Made by a program: the position numbers and the translations under genes. Below, piece after piece: positions 35,536 to 48,165 of a stretch of DNA of 64,000 nt. Origin of the DNA: Asterias amurensis (lineage: Eukaryota; Echinodermata; Asteroidea; Forcipulatida; Asteriidae); contig NC_092665.1 in assembly GCF_032118995.1 (NCBI RefSeq), forward strand, positions 7,187,501 through 7,251,500, read 5' to 3'. The notes beneath the pieces were generated by a model. That model had not been told where the DNA came from, ran no database searches, and saw only the letters and a program-made list of their open reading frames with translations. Position 1 is the first letter of the stretch. Every line of letters begins with the position of its first letter.

Positions 35536-36012
35536 TTAAGGTGTGTTCTTTCTCGACCCTCATCTTCTGTGTTTTTCGATAAAAAATAATCGGCTGTAAT
35601 ATTTGTTGTGTTCGTACGTCGTTAAACTATCAATAAAAGACAATGGAAAAGGGCACATTGCGTCAAAAACTCGGGTTCTATTCACGTGATAACAACACGC
35701 AAAACAACAGAGCTCTCGTACAACCAGATCTCGCGTGAAACAACGTGATCACTAAGTCTGCATACACTATCATATTCAACTTTGATCCGTTGAAAAGTCA
35801 AATGGGGCTCTACTCAAGCGAGAACCATTATATGCCTACTTGCTTTGTGGTAGCACATTGCCTCCTGCAGTCAGCCTATAGATCCAAATTAACCATCTTA
35901 AATCCAACATGTTGAAATCAAAGTAACAAAATCAGAGGTAATGAAACAGTGTATACCGATCGTCACTGTTGTTTTCCGACTGAGGTCATAGTCAGTTTGA
36001 ATTACAGACTTC

Positions 36013-36440
36013 ATTTCATTTCACTTCATTTATTAATTTCACAGGCAAAAATTCAAGCACAGACAATAAGAACAGTAAGAAAACAAAAACAAGAACATAC
36101 AATACAATAACAAAAAAAGCAGCATCCCTGAAGGATTTTAAATCAGCTTGACACACCTGTCAGAATATTCAATTTCGTTTACAGAATCAATTAAAACCCT
36201 TCTCGGCACACCCAAACAAAAACGGGTGAATCGCCTCTGTACCTTCTCTAGCGTTTTTTTTTGCTGAGTCGAAAGAACAGGGCACCAGACTGGAGCTGCG
36301 TATTCAAGTATGGGTCTGCTAATTGATCGATAAAGTAAAGTCAGAATGTAAGGGTTTCTAGTTTTAACTACTCTACCAATAAATCCGTTGAGTCTAGTGG
36401 CTTTGGAACTGACTTTATAACACGTGTTTTCCAGCTTCAG
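36013..36440 (-). mobile_element. 5'-truncated LINE 3' end, present only in unit B
   Basis: The minus strand encodes an RT C-terminus (36458-36138 region: SRPILEYAAPVWCPVLSTQQ, LEKVQRRFTRFCLGVPRR) and ends in a (TGAAA)n-type tail. Unit A has the empty site (CAGACTTCATAACTATAG, about 8600), so insertion followed the block duplication. Confidence 0.85.
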
Positions 36441-37442
36441 TAAACTATAGAACAGCATTCTTTTGCTTTTGAACCTTGGAAATAAATTATCGGTTCTTGA
36501 ACTTTAATTTCATATTTCAAATGGCCATTATCTATATCGGTACTTGTACTATATCATCAACTTCACATCTGTATTTTTTAATACCAAAAAATCTACTGTG
36601 AAGTTTTACCAACAATGGGACTCCTTCAAAGTATTGTGCCGAGGTTAACTCTGCATTTTACTAAAGTGGTATACTATGTCGGTCAATTTTACACTTTGTT
36701 TTGCTGTAAAGGTTTTTTTAGCATAATTGTATGAGGAGTTGTAATAAGATTTGTTTAAACAAAAAATCACCTCGAAAAACTAATAGTTACGAAAGCCCTC
36801 CCAAAAAAAACAACGATGTTTGAATCTGTGATAACGGCTTGATTCGTCATAATGGATTCACCAACGCCTCCCCTCCCATCCCTACCCCACCCCTCCCCGC
36901 GTAAATAGCGGATGGCGTATCAGCGTTATACATCCTTAACGATTGAATGTGCATACAATCTAATTACATACACGTTTTGATGATTCCGTAATGATGGACT
37001 GTAAACTGTGATAACCGAATCAAAATATCTTGGCGTTTTTTGTTTTAGCACTATTCGAAATAGTTGATCCTCAATGTAAACGTTCTTAATAAATTGTAGG
37101 CCTCTCATTGACATGCACAGATCTTCTCCTACATTTACATATATTTGTTTGTTCATAACAATAAGTAAAACAATGGAAAAGGGGAGTGGTACGAGGTCTT
37201 AAGCGTTTGTCTAAAATCAACAGTATCTTAAGCCCCGTTCCCACTGGACCCCGCGTTAATATGGCCGTAAACAAAAGACTAAGCCGAAGGCAGGCCGGGT
37301 CCTTCATCTACGACCACGACCCCGCCGGTTTGAAACGAATGTTCAAGACTATGACTTAGCACAATTTATTCTTACTAATATAGCAAAGCCATTTTCGGTT
37401 TACATGAATAGGCCCAAAACAATTGGAATGGACTTGTAAGTT

Positions 37443-38475
37443 CACTCTTGCCGTATCTCAACTACGCAAAAAATAACAAACCTGTGAAAATTAGAGCTCA
37501 ATTGGTCGTCGAAGTTGCGAGATAATAATGAAAGAAAAAACACCCTTGTCACACGAAGTTGTGTGCTTTCAGATGATTGATTTCGAGACCCTCAAAATCT
37601 AATTCTGAGGTCTCGAAACCAAATTCGTGGAAAATTACTTCTTTCTCGAAAACTACGTCTCTTCAGAGGGAGTCGTTTCTCACAGTCTTTCAAACTGCCA
37701 ACAGCTCCCCATTACTTGTTACCAAGTAAGGTTTTATGCTAATTTGAGTAATTAACCAATAGTGTACACTGCCTTTAAGCACATTTTGACAATTTTGAGA
37801 TTTTCAATATATGAACGAGTCCTTTATGTCAAAGAAGTTGCCCAAGATGGGGACAGAATCTCCGGGGACAGATTTCCATGAGACACCGGCCCAAGGCGGA
37901 ATCCTGCCATACGTGTTTTTTAAAACAATCAAAATTACTTCAATCTCATCCAAAAGTTCATTTGATTGTTTTTGATTTTTGTGGTTTATATTGATTGTTT
38001 CTGCTCCATTGAATATTCTTGTTTCCCAAAAGCATTTGTGCGTTTCGGTGGTAGTAGACTCTGAGAAAACAAAGAATACAATTGAAACTCAGTTTAAAAA
38101 TACCCTTTAAGGGCAAAGGCAGGACACATTAATAGGTAACTTTCAACCACTAGTGAGTCTTTTCACTTGGTGTATCTCAACATATTCTTAAATTAACAAA
38201 CCCGTGAACAATAATTTGAGCTCAATTGGTCGTCGAAATTGCGAGAGAATAATGGGAAAATCACCCCCGTCGCACAAGTTTAGTGCTTTCAGATGCCTTC
38301 AGTTTGAGACCTTCAACAACTCGAGAAAATACTTCTTTCTCAAAAACTAGGTTTCTTCAGAGAGAGCCGTATCTAACAATGTTTTATACTATTAACATCT
38401 CTCCATTGCTCATTACCAAGTAAGTCTTTATGCTAGCAATTCTGTTGAGTATTTACCTATGGTGTCCAGTGCCTT
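37443..38475. repeat. Asteroid-type repeats and C1q upstream segment, unit B
   Basis: Corresponds to 9836-10852 of unit A: one asteroid-type repeat (37443-37783), then the 600-base segment with GCGTTTCGGTGGTAGTAGAC and a second repeat. Confidence 0.75.
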
Positions 38476-39088
38476 TAATGTTGCTTTGTTGGTGGCGCAC
38501 TCTACTATAAATACATTGTCATTGCATTTCGATTTCGGAAAAAAAACACTGAGTTAGTGTTAGTAAACATATACTTCAAAAGAGTGGAAGAACGAAAGAG
38601 ATCCATCTGAACAGTATATATATTGCGTACGCAGTTCTTTCTTTGATAATAAACTTGCACTTTAACTCACAATCATCAGGGAAATACATCAATTGAGCGG
38701 AAATAGAAGGAAAACGGCCAGGAACTTCAGGAAGCAATCACACAGTGCAACCCAGTAGGGCGGATATACATGTAAAAACACCATACCATTAAAACATGTA
38801 CAAATTGAGCTCCATTGGTAACATACAGCCTCATCCAAACCAGTGATAGAGTAAGTCACTGCTTTCAATCAGTGACTTTAACACATACACAATGTAGTGT
38901 AGAGTTTTACACCATTGGTATCCATTCAACATACAGCATCATTCAAACCAATGGTAGAGTAAGTCACTGCCATAAATCAGTGATTTTAACACGGTATTGA
39001 TCCACAGTTGTAACATACAGCCTCGTCCAAACCGATGGTAGAGTAAGTCACTGCTTTCAATCAGTGACTTTACCACGTACACAATGTA

Positions 39089-41585
39089 CACTGTTATTCT
39101 GCTGTGTAAAAAAACGTTGTGTAAAATCTTTTTTAAACAACTTGTGTAATTTGTACACAACGTTGTGTACTCATTTCCAAGTTGTGTACAATGCTAGTTG
39201 TGTAATTATTATAAATCGATAAAACCTCCAAAACTGAATTTACACAACTATTGTGTAAACTTTGAAGCACGTGATCAAAAAGCAACCAATCACGAAGTAC
39301 TTTTGCTTGGCAAACAAAACGAACAAAACAAAATGGCTGACGTACTTTGCCGCTACTGTCGACGTCAAAAGCAGCGAGGATTCGAAGATTTTGTTCATTG
39401 TGGCGGTAAGTAAAAAACAGTTCACTGGTTTGAACGAAGAGTACCGTAATAAGGACCATTTTGTGTGGGTATCTGTCAGTTGGCTTTCGGTAAATTAGCA
39501 TAAAATTATAAGTTTTTACCTCGTCGATGACAACGGGTTACGCGGATCGTAAAGGCCATTGTTACAACGCTGCCACTGTGCAGCGAAAATTTAGAGTTTG
39601 CATGTAGGCCTAACTGTAAGATTTTTAACCCTCCGTAGTCAGATCAATGGGCCCAAGAGAGACGTCAACCCATGAGAAGTTTGGTCATTCAATGCAGACA
39701 CTTTTAAAAATAAGTTTGACAGTTTTAACGTTAGTTATTCAAGTCAGTTTTGCTGTATTTTCCGACTAGTTCTATCATTCAATCATGTCTATTTCGTCAA
39801 CTCGACCTATCTCCAACGAGAGTACAAAAATATTGATTTTTAGTCCCCCCGTGCACCACGCACACAGACAAACCGCGTGTGTTTCGGGGTGCTCCATGGT
39901 CTTACATGCACAGCAGTGTGTGAAGGCTTGAACATTTTTCATTGACATTTGTATATCTTCTGACGATTAGGGCTTGAAATTTTTTATTCGGTATAATGGA
40001 ATTATTTGGTATGATGCAAAGAAATCTTAACTGCAAAACATTGCTGGGAATTTTAGACTCGTACGTACATTGTGAAAAAAATGCAAAGCAACTGGAAGAA
40101 AAACAATTATGCCCTTTGGATCAGCACTAACCTAAAGTCGTGCTGGTGGGACTAACTAGTGACCCCTCATGTTTTTTTTGTAGGCCTACTCTCAGCTACT
40201 TGATTCTGTGTTTTAAGTATCTGTTCATTCAGACTATTTCAAAGTTGTCTTTCTTTTTTAAACAGGGTGACACGTAACAGATATCCAACACTACATAATC
40301 AGCATTCCTGTATTGAAGCACCAGCCACTGCCATTCATCCTTCTCACTTGGTGGAACTTGCTACAGCACAAACTAGTTAAGGATGAGTACTAGTTGGATT
40401 CTGAACGTCAAGCTATGGAGATTATTATGTGCTGGATGTGGAACAATCATGAACTATCAGCCACACTGTTCAATACACGCCTGTACTGTTAGGAAATGCA
40501 CGAAGAATAGCAAAAACCAGCTCCCTGGAACTACCAACATGACTATCTGGATGGACCGAGTAGATGAACTTGTTTCATTGGAGAGTTTAAAATGAACAAT
40601 TGACTGCAAAACAGTATTTACAAGGGGAAGCTGGATGTTTGAAAAGTGGACAGTTTGTTTGCCATGTTGCATTCTTTTTTGTGTCATTTTATAACTAAAT
40701 TACAGTTTGTCTGAGTGACACGACACAGCGTGTTGCTCTTGAAATTCACAGTTTTTCTATAAAAAAAAACATGTTTAACAAACAACATTAAAAACCTGCT
40801 ATTGCGCAAAGCATTTTGGCCTTGGCCAAGTTCTCTCTTGGACCATTTTGTCAACATGAGGTCGATATTGGCTGGTGACCAACACATTTTTATTGTCATT
40901 TGTGATGAATGAATGTATGATTGGTGCAGTTTTGACCAATAAAATTCATTTAAATATCGTTAAAAACAAGTTGCTGAATTATTTTCTCATTATGTGTCTA
41001 CACTTTGCTTAAAAATGGGCGTTCCACAACTAATATTAATACATTGTGAACAACTATAATTGTGGAAACAAATTAACTGATTGTTATGTAAACAGTTTGC
41101 ACAATAATAGCTAATTTGGTACTTTACACATGATTTTGTAGAATTTAATCTTACAAAATGATGTGTAATTAAGTATACCCAATTATTGTGTAAACTGTTT
41201 ACACAGCTACTTGGTTAAAAATCTTTTACACATAATTGTGTACACTTATCACACAACTGTTGTTTAAAAACTACACAACTGGGGTTGTGTAAACCGTTTG
41301 CACAACAGTTGCTAGGTTCATATAGTAAACAGGGGTTGTGTAAAATTTTACACAAGTTGTGTAATATTTTTAACCAATTAATGTGTAAACCGTTTACACA
41401 ACTTGTTGTGTAAAAAACTTTTACACATAATTGTGTACAATTATCACACAACTGTTGTTTAAAAACTACACAACTGGGGTTGTGTAAACCGTTTACACAA
41501 CAGTTGCTAGGTTCATATAGTAAACAGGGGTTGTGTAAAATTTTACACAAGTTGTGTAAGATTTAACACAACCGAAATAACAGTG
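39089..41585. mobile_element. CACTG-ended DNA transposon, 2.5 kb, non-autonomous
   Basis: Inserted in the motif array of unit B; units A and C show the empty site ACAATGTAGTGTAG. Ends CACTGTTATT and AATAACAGTG are inverted, with a TA duplication on each side. Both ends are crowded with TTGTGTAAA motifs, and 41215-41545 holds a roughly 180-base unit twice. TA plus CACTG fits a Tc1/mariner or an EnSpm/CACTA-type element; I cannot decide. No transposase was recognised. Confidence 0.72.
39265..39405 (+). other. Promoter- and first-exon-like piece inside the CACTG element
   Basis: CACGTG and CCAAT boxes (39268-39288) precede AACAAAATGG, a good initiation context, and 24 codons beginning MADVLCRYCRRQKQRG before a GGCG|GTAAGT donor at 39405. 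A TTTTTTAAACAG acceptor lies at 40265 and AATAAA at 40939-40944. The direct join meets a stop at once, so coding is doubtful. Confidence 0.3.
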
Positions 41586-41762
41586 TAGTGTAGAGTTTTA
41601 AACCATTGTTATCCATTCAACATACAGTATCATTCAAACCAAGGATAGAGTAAGTCACTGCATTCAATCAGTGACTTTAACACGTATCTATGATTGGCTG
41701 CTCATCGATTGTCAATCAAACATCGAAGTAGACTGATGGGCACTTCAATGAAAATACAACAG

Positions 41763-41866
41763 TATTTAAACGCGCTGCACCAGCAGCAGTGTTCATAACA
41801 TTTTTGCATCTTCTCGGAAGAGAGAAACTGAGAAAGTTTGGACTACAAGAACACAACATCATCAAG
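41763..41866 (+). promoter_or_regulatory. C1q-2 core promoter and noncoding first exon
   Basis: TATTTAAA at 41763-41770, the same CGCGCTGCACCAGCA motif, and an untranslated exon ending ATCATCAAG at 41866 before GTAAGT. It splices to the acceptor at 46571-46577, directly before the start codon. The transcription start is inferred. Confidence 0.75.
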
Positions 41867-43559
41867 GTAAGTGTTCTCGTTATACTGTCGGACCCGGACT
41901 TTGGCTTCTAGATGCATGCAGTGTATTTTAGGGTAGCCTCTTATTTCAAGAATGTTGCAGTTTTGGTCAAGAAGGGGCACCACTCTACCCAATAAAGCAG
42001 TAACATTAAGGTGCTTTACCTGGCAGCTGGTGCCAGGTATAATGCAGTAAATTTCACAGTAGCAGTTTTGTAAATTGTGCCTTGAAGGGGTAGTTTGCTA
42101 AACTCCACTTTGAAATTTACTGCACTTTTAATACCTAGCACCCTGGCTGCCAGGTATACAAAGCACCGTAATTTTGACGGATTATTTTTTTATAGCGTAT
42201 TCAGCTGAAGTTCTCATGTAGTGTTTGGGTCACTTGCTCTCTGCCAACATTAGTGTTCTGTGGTACTGTTTGGTGGTACAGATTGTTATGCCGTTGCATT
42301 TCCCTTTGAAACCACGACATAATAGCGTTGTGTCGTTGGGGCTTTTATCACCATACTTGCAAGTGGTTTCCGTTTTGGAGCAGCAAGTTCCGCTGGTATT
42401 CTGTACATTGTCTTGTTCAAATAGTGGGCAATAAAAGTTTACCTAGACAGTTTCAGTTGAATGTGCTTGATATTCTGCTCGTTTTAATGTGTGTGTACTC
42501 TTCATCCAAAAGCTGTCAACAAAATTAACAACAAGTACTGATTAAATGGCATTGTGTGACTTTGTTATTTTCTTTTATGTTGTGGGTAAAACAAAACAAG
42601 ATTGAACATAATGCAACACTTTCACAATTATTATGGTGATCGGTGGTTTGTACAGCCGACGTGGGGAGGGGCAACCGAGGTGAAGCCGAGTTTGCCTGTT
42701 TGCCCCAAAAGTTTACACAAAACCTGGACCCCGTCACGGCGGAGCATGCAACATTAATTGTTTTATTTTACCATGATAATCGATTCCTCTTGTTTGGGGA
42801 CAAATTGTTACCATCCTCCATTATTGTTACGACAATAATGACACAGTTTAAAACTATGACAGCATATTTTGTTAGCCAAAACATGGTGGCACACTGTCTT
42901 AAGGTGCTGTCACTTGACGTTTTAGCCAGCGTATGTCAACGTATGAAATTTTAGCGAGTACGCTGGCGTACGTCGAATAAATATGGGTAAAGGCCCCGTC
43001 ACACCTTGACGTTTAAGCCAGCGTATAGCGACGTATGACAATGTTGGCGACTACGCTGGTGTACGTCAAATAAGTTATGGATAACTTTGTATAAGTTAAG
43101 AGCACGATGAAACACGCTGATATACCGGTCGATGTAAGTCGTGTGGCTCATGATGGCCCTGTCACACCTTGACGTTTTAGTCAGCGTATGCCGACGTTTG
43201 TAAATTTCTCTAAAACGTTGGCATACGCTGAACTATCGATGGATTTTTCAATTTTGAGCGTATACGAAGCGTATTCATAAGGAGGTGGACGGATGCATAC
43301 CGTAGAAGTAACTTACACAGAGCGTTTCCATAACGAATGCTTAGCGTGTTGACGGCGTTCACAACTTATGTTCTACGATGGTCCAACTACTGCATAGAGC
43401 GCGGGGGCAGCGTATTGCCGACGATCACATATAGTAGCCTATAAAGAGGGTGCCTCTCGACGATTGAAATAATAACTGCACTTGATCGTATTAATCCTCA
43501 TGCGAACCCAAATGTTATGTACCCATTCACATTGCTCTGTCAATGGTAGCTGTAAGTTT

Positions 43560-44528
43560 AATAATAATAATAATAATAATAAGACTTGTAATGCGCACAT
43601 ATCCACCCTGCTGGGTGTTCAAGGCGCAGTAAAACCAAAAACAAAACAAAAACAAAACACAACACAAAGAAAAACAGACACAACAAAATTAGTCATTGAA
43701 AACCTGTGACATAAGATAAGTTTTGAGAAGAGACTTGAATTTTGCAGTACAAAGACAAGATCAAAGATTAAGTGGTAGAGAGTTCCAGATGCGTGGCGCG
43801 GCTGAAGAAAAAGACCTGTCACCCCATGAGTGTCGAGACTTGGGTTCAATGAGGAGAAGCATAGAACTTGATCGAAGATTCCTTGATGGAGTGTAAACTT
43901 GAAGCAGTTCAGAAATATAGTGGGGAGCCTTGCCATTAAGAGCTTTGTGGACAATGAGCATCAGCTTGAAGATGATTCGTTGAGAGATAGGGAGCCAGTG
44001 TAGTTGTTTCAGAATGGGGGTGATAGAACAGGATTTTCTAGACAGTGTCACAATGCGGGCAGCAGTATTTTGGAGCCGTTGAAGTCGGGAAATCTGGTTG
44101 TTAGGAAGACTGTAGAGAAGAGCATTGCCGTTGTCAAGACGAGAAGTAACAAATGCGTGAATGACCTTTTCAGTGGCACTTTTGTCCAAGTACTTGCGAA
44201 TCTTACCTATATTCCTGATGTGATATGATGATAAACGAACAATGTTGTTGATGTGTGGCTGAAGTGTCATCGATGAATCAAAAATAACACCTAAGTTCCG
44301 AGCTTTCAGCGAGGGAGCTATCCGAGCATCACCGATGGAGATGTATGGCACTGAAACCTTAGTTAACTGTTGACGTGACCCAAATAGAAGGAACTCTGTC
44401 TTATCATCATTTAACTTCAGGAAGTTTTGTTGTGTCCAACGTCGAATCTCTTGGATGCATTTCTCAAGTCTTGCAATAGATGCATTGGCGTTTTCTTGAG
44501 AAGATTTAAACGTGATGTATGTGATGTA
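43560..44528 (-). mobile_element. 5'-truncated L2/CR1-like LINE in C1q-2 intron 1
   Basis: The minus-strand frame 44351-43761 (196 residues) is an RT C-terminal region: LGVIFDSSMTLQPHINNI, LKQLHWLPISQRIIFKLMLI, APRIWNSLP. The 3' end reads GTGCGCATTACAAGTC plus a (TTA)n tail. Unit A shows the empty site GTAAGTTTAGAAAC (13447) and TTTA is repeated at both edges. Inserted after the block duplication. RT catalytic core and endonuclease are absent. Confidence 0.9.
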
Positions 44529-46577
44529 TGTTTAGAAACAAGTTTAGTAAGTTCTGTGGTCATCCGGAACACGTCAAATACGTTCGACGTAAGTTCAAAG
44601 CACATTACTCATATAGGTTATCAGAAATACGTTTTTGGTACGCTAGACATTATATCGACGTATGTCGACTTCTGATAACCTTACAAGTAACGTGTGTGAA
44701 CGTGCGTCATCGATTGTATAACGCACCTACAACTTATGCAGAACTTATGAACCACACGCTGGCACACTTAGATTTTGTTGTGCATGCACACAATTTCTCG
44801 ACGACCTCGCCTTACTACGACGTACACGGCGTGTTTCAGCGTGCTCATAACTCATACAAAACTTACCCATAACTTATTCGACGTACGCCAGCGTATTCGC
44901 CCCAATTTTGTATACGTCGGCATACGCTTGCTAAAACGTCAAGGTGTGACAGGGCCTTAACAGGTAATAGTAGTAACGTGCTTTGAACCTACCTCGAACG
45001 TATTTGACGTGCTCCGGACGACCACATAACTTAATGAACGTGATTCTAACTTACAGCTACCGTATAATGGCGTATTTACAGCGTTTATGTGATTCGGATA
45101 CAAATTGGGTTCGCGGGAGGATACTACATTGTCAAGTGCAGTTATTACTTCAATCGCCGAGAGGCACCCTCTTTGTAGGCAACTGGATGTGATCGCCGGC
45201 AATACGCTGCCGCGCGTTATGCAGTAGTTAGATTACCGTAGGACATAAGTTGTGAACGCTGGCAACACGCTAAGCATTCGCTATGGAAACGTCCTATGTA
45301 AGTTACTACTACGGTCTGCATACGTCCAACTCGTTATGAATAGGCTTTGTATACGCTCAAAATTGAAAAGTCCATCGAAAGTTCAGCGGATGCCAACGTT
45401 TAAGAGAAATTGTCATACGTCGGCATACGCTGACTAAAACGTCAAGGTGTGACAGTGCCGTAAGTTAAGATCACGGCTAAATACGCCGATATACGTCTTT
45501 GTATTATGCTTTGAACCTATGTCGAAATTATTTGACGTGTTCCGGACGACCACTTTTGATGAAATTAAGTAGTGGCAGCGTATTGGGAAATCGGTATACA
45601 CTAATTGGGTTCAGAGGAGAATACAGTGATGCCAAGTGCAGTTATTATTTCAAACGTCGAGGTACCATGCAATACGCTGCTGCGCGCTATGCAGTAGTTA
45701 GACTATTCGTAGATATCGTATCTTTTTACACGAGGAGAAATCCTCACAATGTAGACAAGTTGAGGAATCTTTCTTGGATTATAAAATGAGCGAAGTGATA
45801 CGGACAGGAGCTCAATGTATAGGGTGTTGGTTTTATCTCAAACAATCACTATGTTGCACCATCTCTTGTTAATATAGAGGCATACGCGCCCCACCCTGTA
45901 TCTTCCCTGTAATTTTGTAATCTCTGTCAAGTCGAATCCGAGATCCAAAGCCGTCTATATGGAAATCATTACTCTGGGTTGTATTGTCTAACCATGTCTC
46001 AGTGAAGGATACCAGAGTCTCTGTGTTTACGCATGTGATTAATCGAGCTCATCCATTTGGGGCATAGGGAACGGCAATGGACGATACCATTAATGGGAGA
46101 AAGATTCTATCGGTCTGATTAAATTTATTTCTCCTCACCACCCATATTTCCTCTTGTTCTTCTTTTAAAGTTGTTTACTGTTGTCTGACAGTTGTTTGGG
46201 TGTCATTGGGGAGCATTTCAACACGATGTTCAGTATGTTAAAGATCAAACGAGCCAACGGCACCCTGCCGTAAGCTAGGTACTCAAGTGTGTAGCGGTAG
46301 CCACTTTGTTGTGTGGAGCGATTATTTAGCTCAACACAAGAGAACAATTACGATCAATACGGCCAGGTACATAATTTAACACACACATGCTCAGCCCAGC
46401 GAAACACAAATTGACTAAAACGTGGTTAATGTAGAAAGTGGTGATAAAGAACTTCCACAAACACATGGAAAATGTGAATAAATTGGAGCTGACCCAAAAC
46501 TTGTGGTCACCGCTAGAGCAGCGCTACTATGTCTGCATGTTTTCATCGTTTGTTTTATTTATTCTATTAAATTACAG

Positions 46578-47558
46578 ATGAAGATTACCATATCAACAGT
46601 GCCCCTTCTTCTTGGTATTTTGCAAGTTCCGTTCATGGTGGCTAAAACAGCAGTTTCACCTGATCCGGAGATGACGTGTAACTCCTGCTGCCAGGGCCCA
46701 GCCGGTATACCGGGAATTCCCGGGTCAAATGGGAACCATGGACAAGGGCTTGTAGGGTCCCCTGGTGAGGTAGGTCAACCTGGGGCTAAAGGAGACAAGG
46801 GGTCAGATGGACTAGTTGGTGAGCCAGGCGCTAAAGGGGATACTGGACTTAAGGGAGAGCAAGGAGTCGGTCAACCAGGGAAACAAGGACCTCTAGGTCT
46901 GCCTGGGATGAATGGTCTGAATGGGGAGAGAGGTGAACCTGGACCAGCTGGACAGACCGGCGAAGCAGGTGAGCCCGGGGGAAATGGAGACATCGGGTCA
47001 GATGGACTGGTTGGTGCGCCAGGCGCTAAAGGGGATCATGGTATGAAGGGAGAGCAAGGAGTCGGTCAACAGGGCAGAAAGGGATATCGAGGTCTGTCTG
47101 GGATGAATGGTCTGAAGGGAGAGAGAGGTGAACCTGGACCAGCTGGACAGACTGGTGAAGCAGGTGAATGTAGTACGCGACGGTCCGCCTTCAATGCAGT
47201 GAGGAATACCGGCTTCAACCCTCCATCCGCCTATGATCCTCTGCCCTTTGAAGAGTTATTGTTTTCAGAGGAAGGGACTGATTTCAACTTGAATAACGGC
47301 ACGTTTACGTGTAATGTGCCTGGGGTATACGTATTGATGTTCTCAGTCCGGCAATTAAATAGTGGGCCTTACCTATATGTCCAGCTGAGGAAGAACGGTA
47401 ACACCATTGTTACAGGGCGTGTATACCATCATGTGAGCAACAGTGCAGTGATTCCCCTGCACTATGGAGATCAAGTTCACTTAGCTGTAAACGGTCCAGT
47501 ATATAGTAACTCTAACCATTACACGTCTTTCACTGGATTCCTGCTGTACGAAATCTAA
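46578..47558 (+). CDS. C1q-2: secreted collagen-stalk C1q-domain protein
   Basis: A 326-residue paralogue of C1q-1: signal peptide 1-25, TCNSCC, collagen stalk 40-197 with the same 65-residue duplication, Cys198, C1q head 199-326 ending FTGFLLYEI. Start chosen as the ATG flush with the TTACAG acceptor. The stalk is almost identical to C1q-1 and keeps Gly at position 149, where C1q-1 has Cys. The head differs mostly in loops: RQLNSGPYLYVQLRKNG here against RTPGHLYVRLKKNRG in C1q-1, and a shortened VYHHVSNSAV segment. AATAAA lies at 47610-47615. Intron 1 (41867-46577) contains a LINE insertion. Expected to be secreted and to trimerise; ligand unknown. Confidence 0.95.
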   Translation: MKITISTVPLLLGILQVPFMVAKTAVSPDPEMTCNSCCQGPAGIPGIPGSNGNHGQGLVGSPGEVGQPGAKGDKGSDGLVGEPGAKGDTGLKGEQGVGQPGKQGPLGLPGMNGLNGERGEPGPAGQTGEAGEPGGNGDIGSDGLVGAPGAKGDHGMKGEQGVGQQGRKGYRGLSGMNGLKGERGEPGPAGQTGEAGECSTRRSAFNAVRNTGFNPPSAYDPLPFEELLFSEEGTDFNLNNGTFTCNVPGVYVLMFSVRQLNSGPYLYVQLRKNGNTIVTGRVYHHVSNSAVIPLHYGDQVHLAVNGPVYSNSNHYTSFTGFLLYEI

Positions 47559-47579
47559 ATCAAACATAAAAGCAAACGG

Positions 47580-48165
47580 AAACGTGTTAATGTTTAAGAC
47601 AACGCTTTAAATAAACTAATATGCAACTATATAGTTTTTAAAAATATAATACTAATGAGGTAATTGTGGAAAATCGAACGTGTGTTTAGATGAATCGAAT
47701 AAAATAACTTTATTATTAATTGTTTTTTTATTTGCAGGACAATAAGTATGGAAAAGGCGTTTCATTTGAACACTTGATTTTGCAAACGTGTATTGTGACA
47801 AAAACTTTCAACGTGTTTTTGTCACGTAAACAGTGCTATAAATATCAGTTCATCCCTTTTTTTAAGTTTATTACATTTACGTTTAAATGTTTTAGACAAC
47901 GATTTAAATACACTAATATGCAACTATATAGTTTTTACAAATATAATAATAATGAGTTAATCGTGGAAAATCGAACGTGGATTTAGATGAATCGAATAAA
48001 ATTACTTTATTATTAAGTGTGTTATTATTTGCAGGACAATAAGTATGGAAAAGACGTTTTATTTGAACACTTGATTTTGCAAACGTGTATTGTGACAAGA
48101 ACTTTCAACGTGTTTTTGTCACGTAAACAGTGCTATAAATATCAGTTCATCCCTTTTTTGAGTTT
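47580..48165. repeat. About 290-base tandem duplication after C1q-2
   Basis: The stretch from GTTTTACAAATATAATAATAATG-like sequence to CAGTGCTATAAATATCAGTTCATCCC occurs twice (about 47600-47865 and 47895-48160), once after C1q-3 (58800-59065). The copied unit includes the AATAAA region. Confidence 0.8.

Larger units (their letters stand above)
38811..41690 (+). promoter_or_regulatory. Inverted-motif array upstream of C1q-2, split by a 2.5-kb transposon
   Basis: Three motif units (38815-39086) and one more (about 41640-41690) flank the CACTG-ended insertion at 39089-41585. Distal units have therefore been pushed 2.5 kb from the promoter. Confidence 0.6.
32551..47558 (+). repeat. Tandem-array unit B (ALP-2 5' remnants + C1q-2)
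   Basis: Second copy of unit A. Relative to A it lacks the segment 5549-6213, including an ALP exon, and has gained a LINE 3' end at 36013-36440, a CACTG-ended element at 39089-41585 and a LINE at 43560-44528. Confidence 0.92.
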
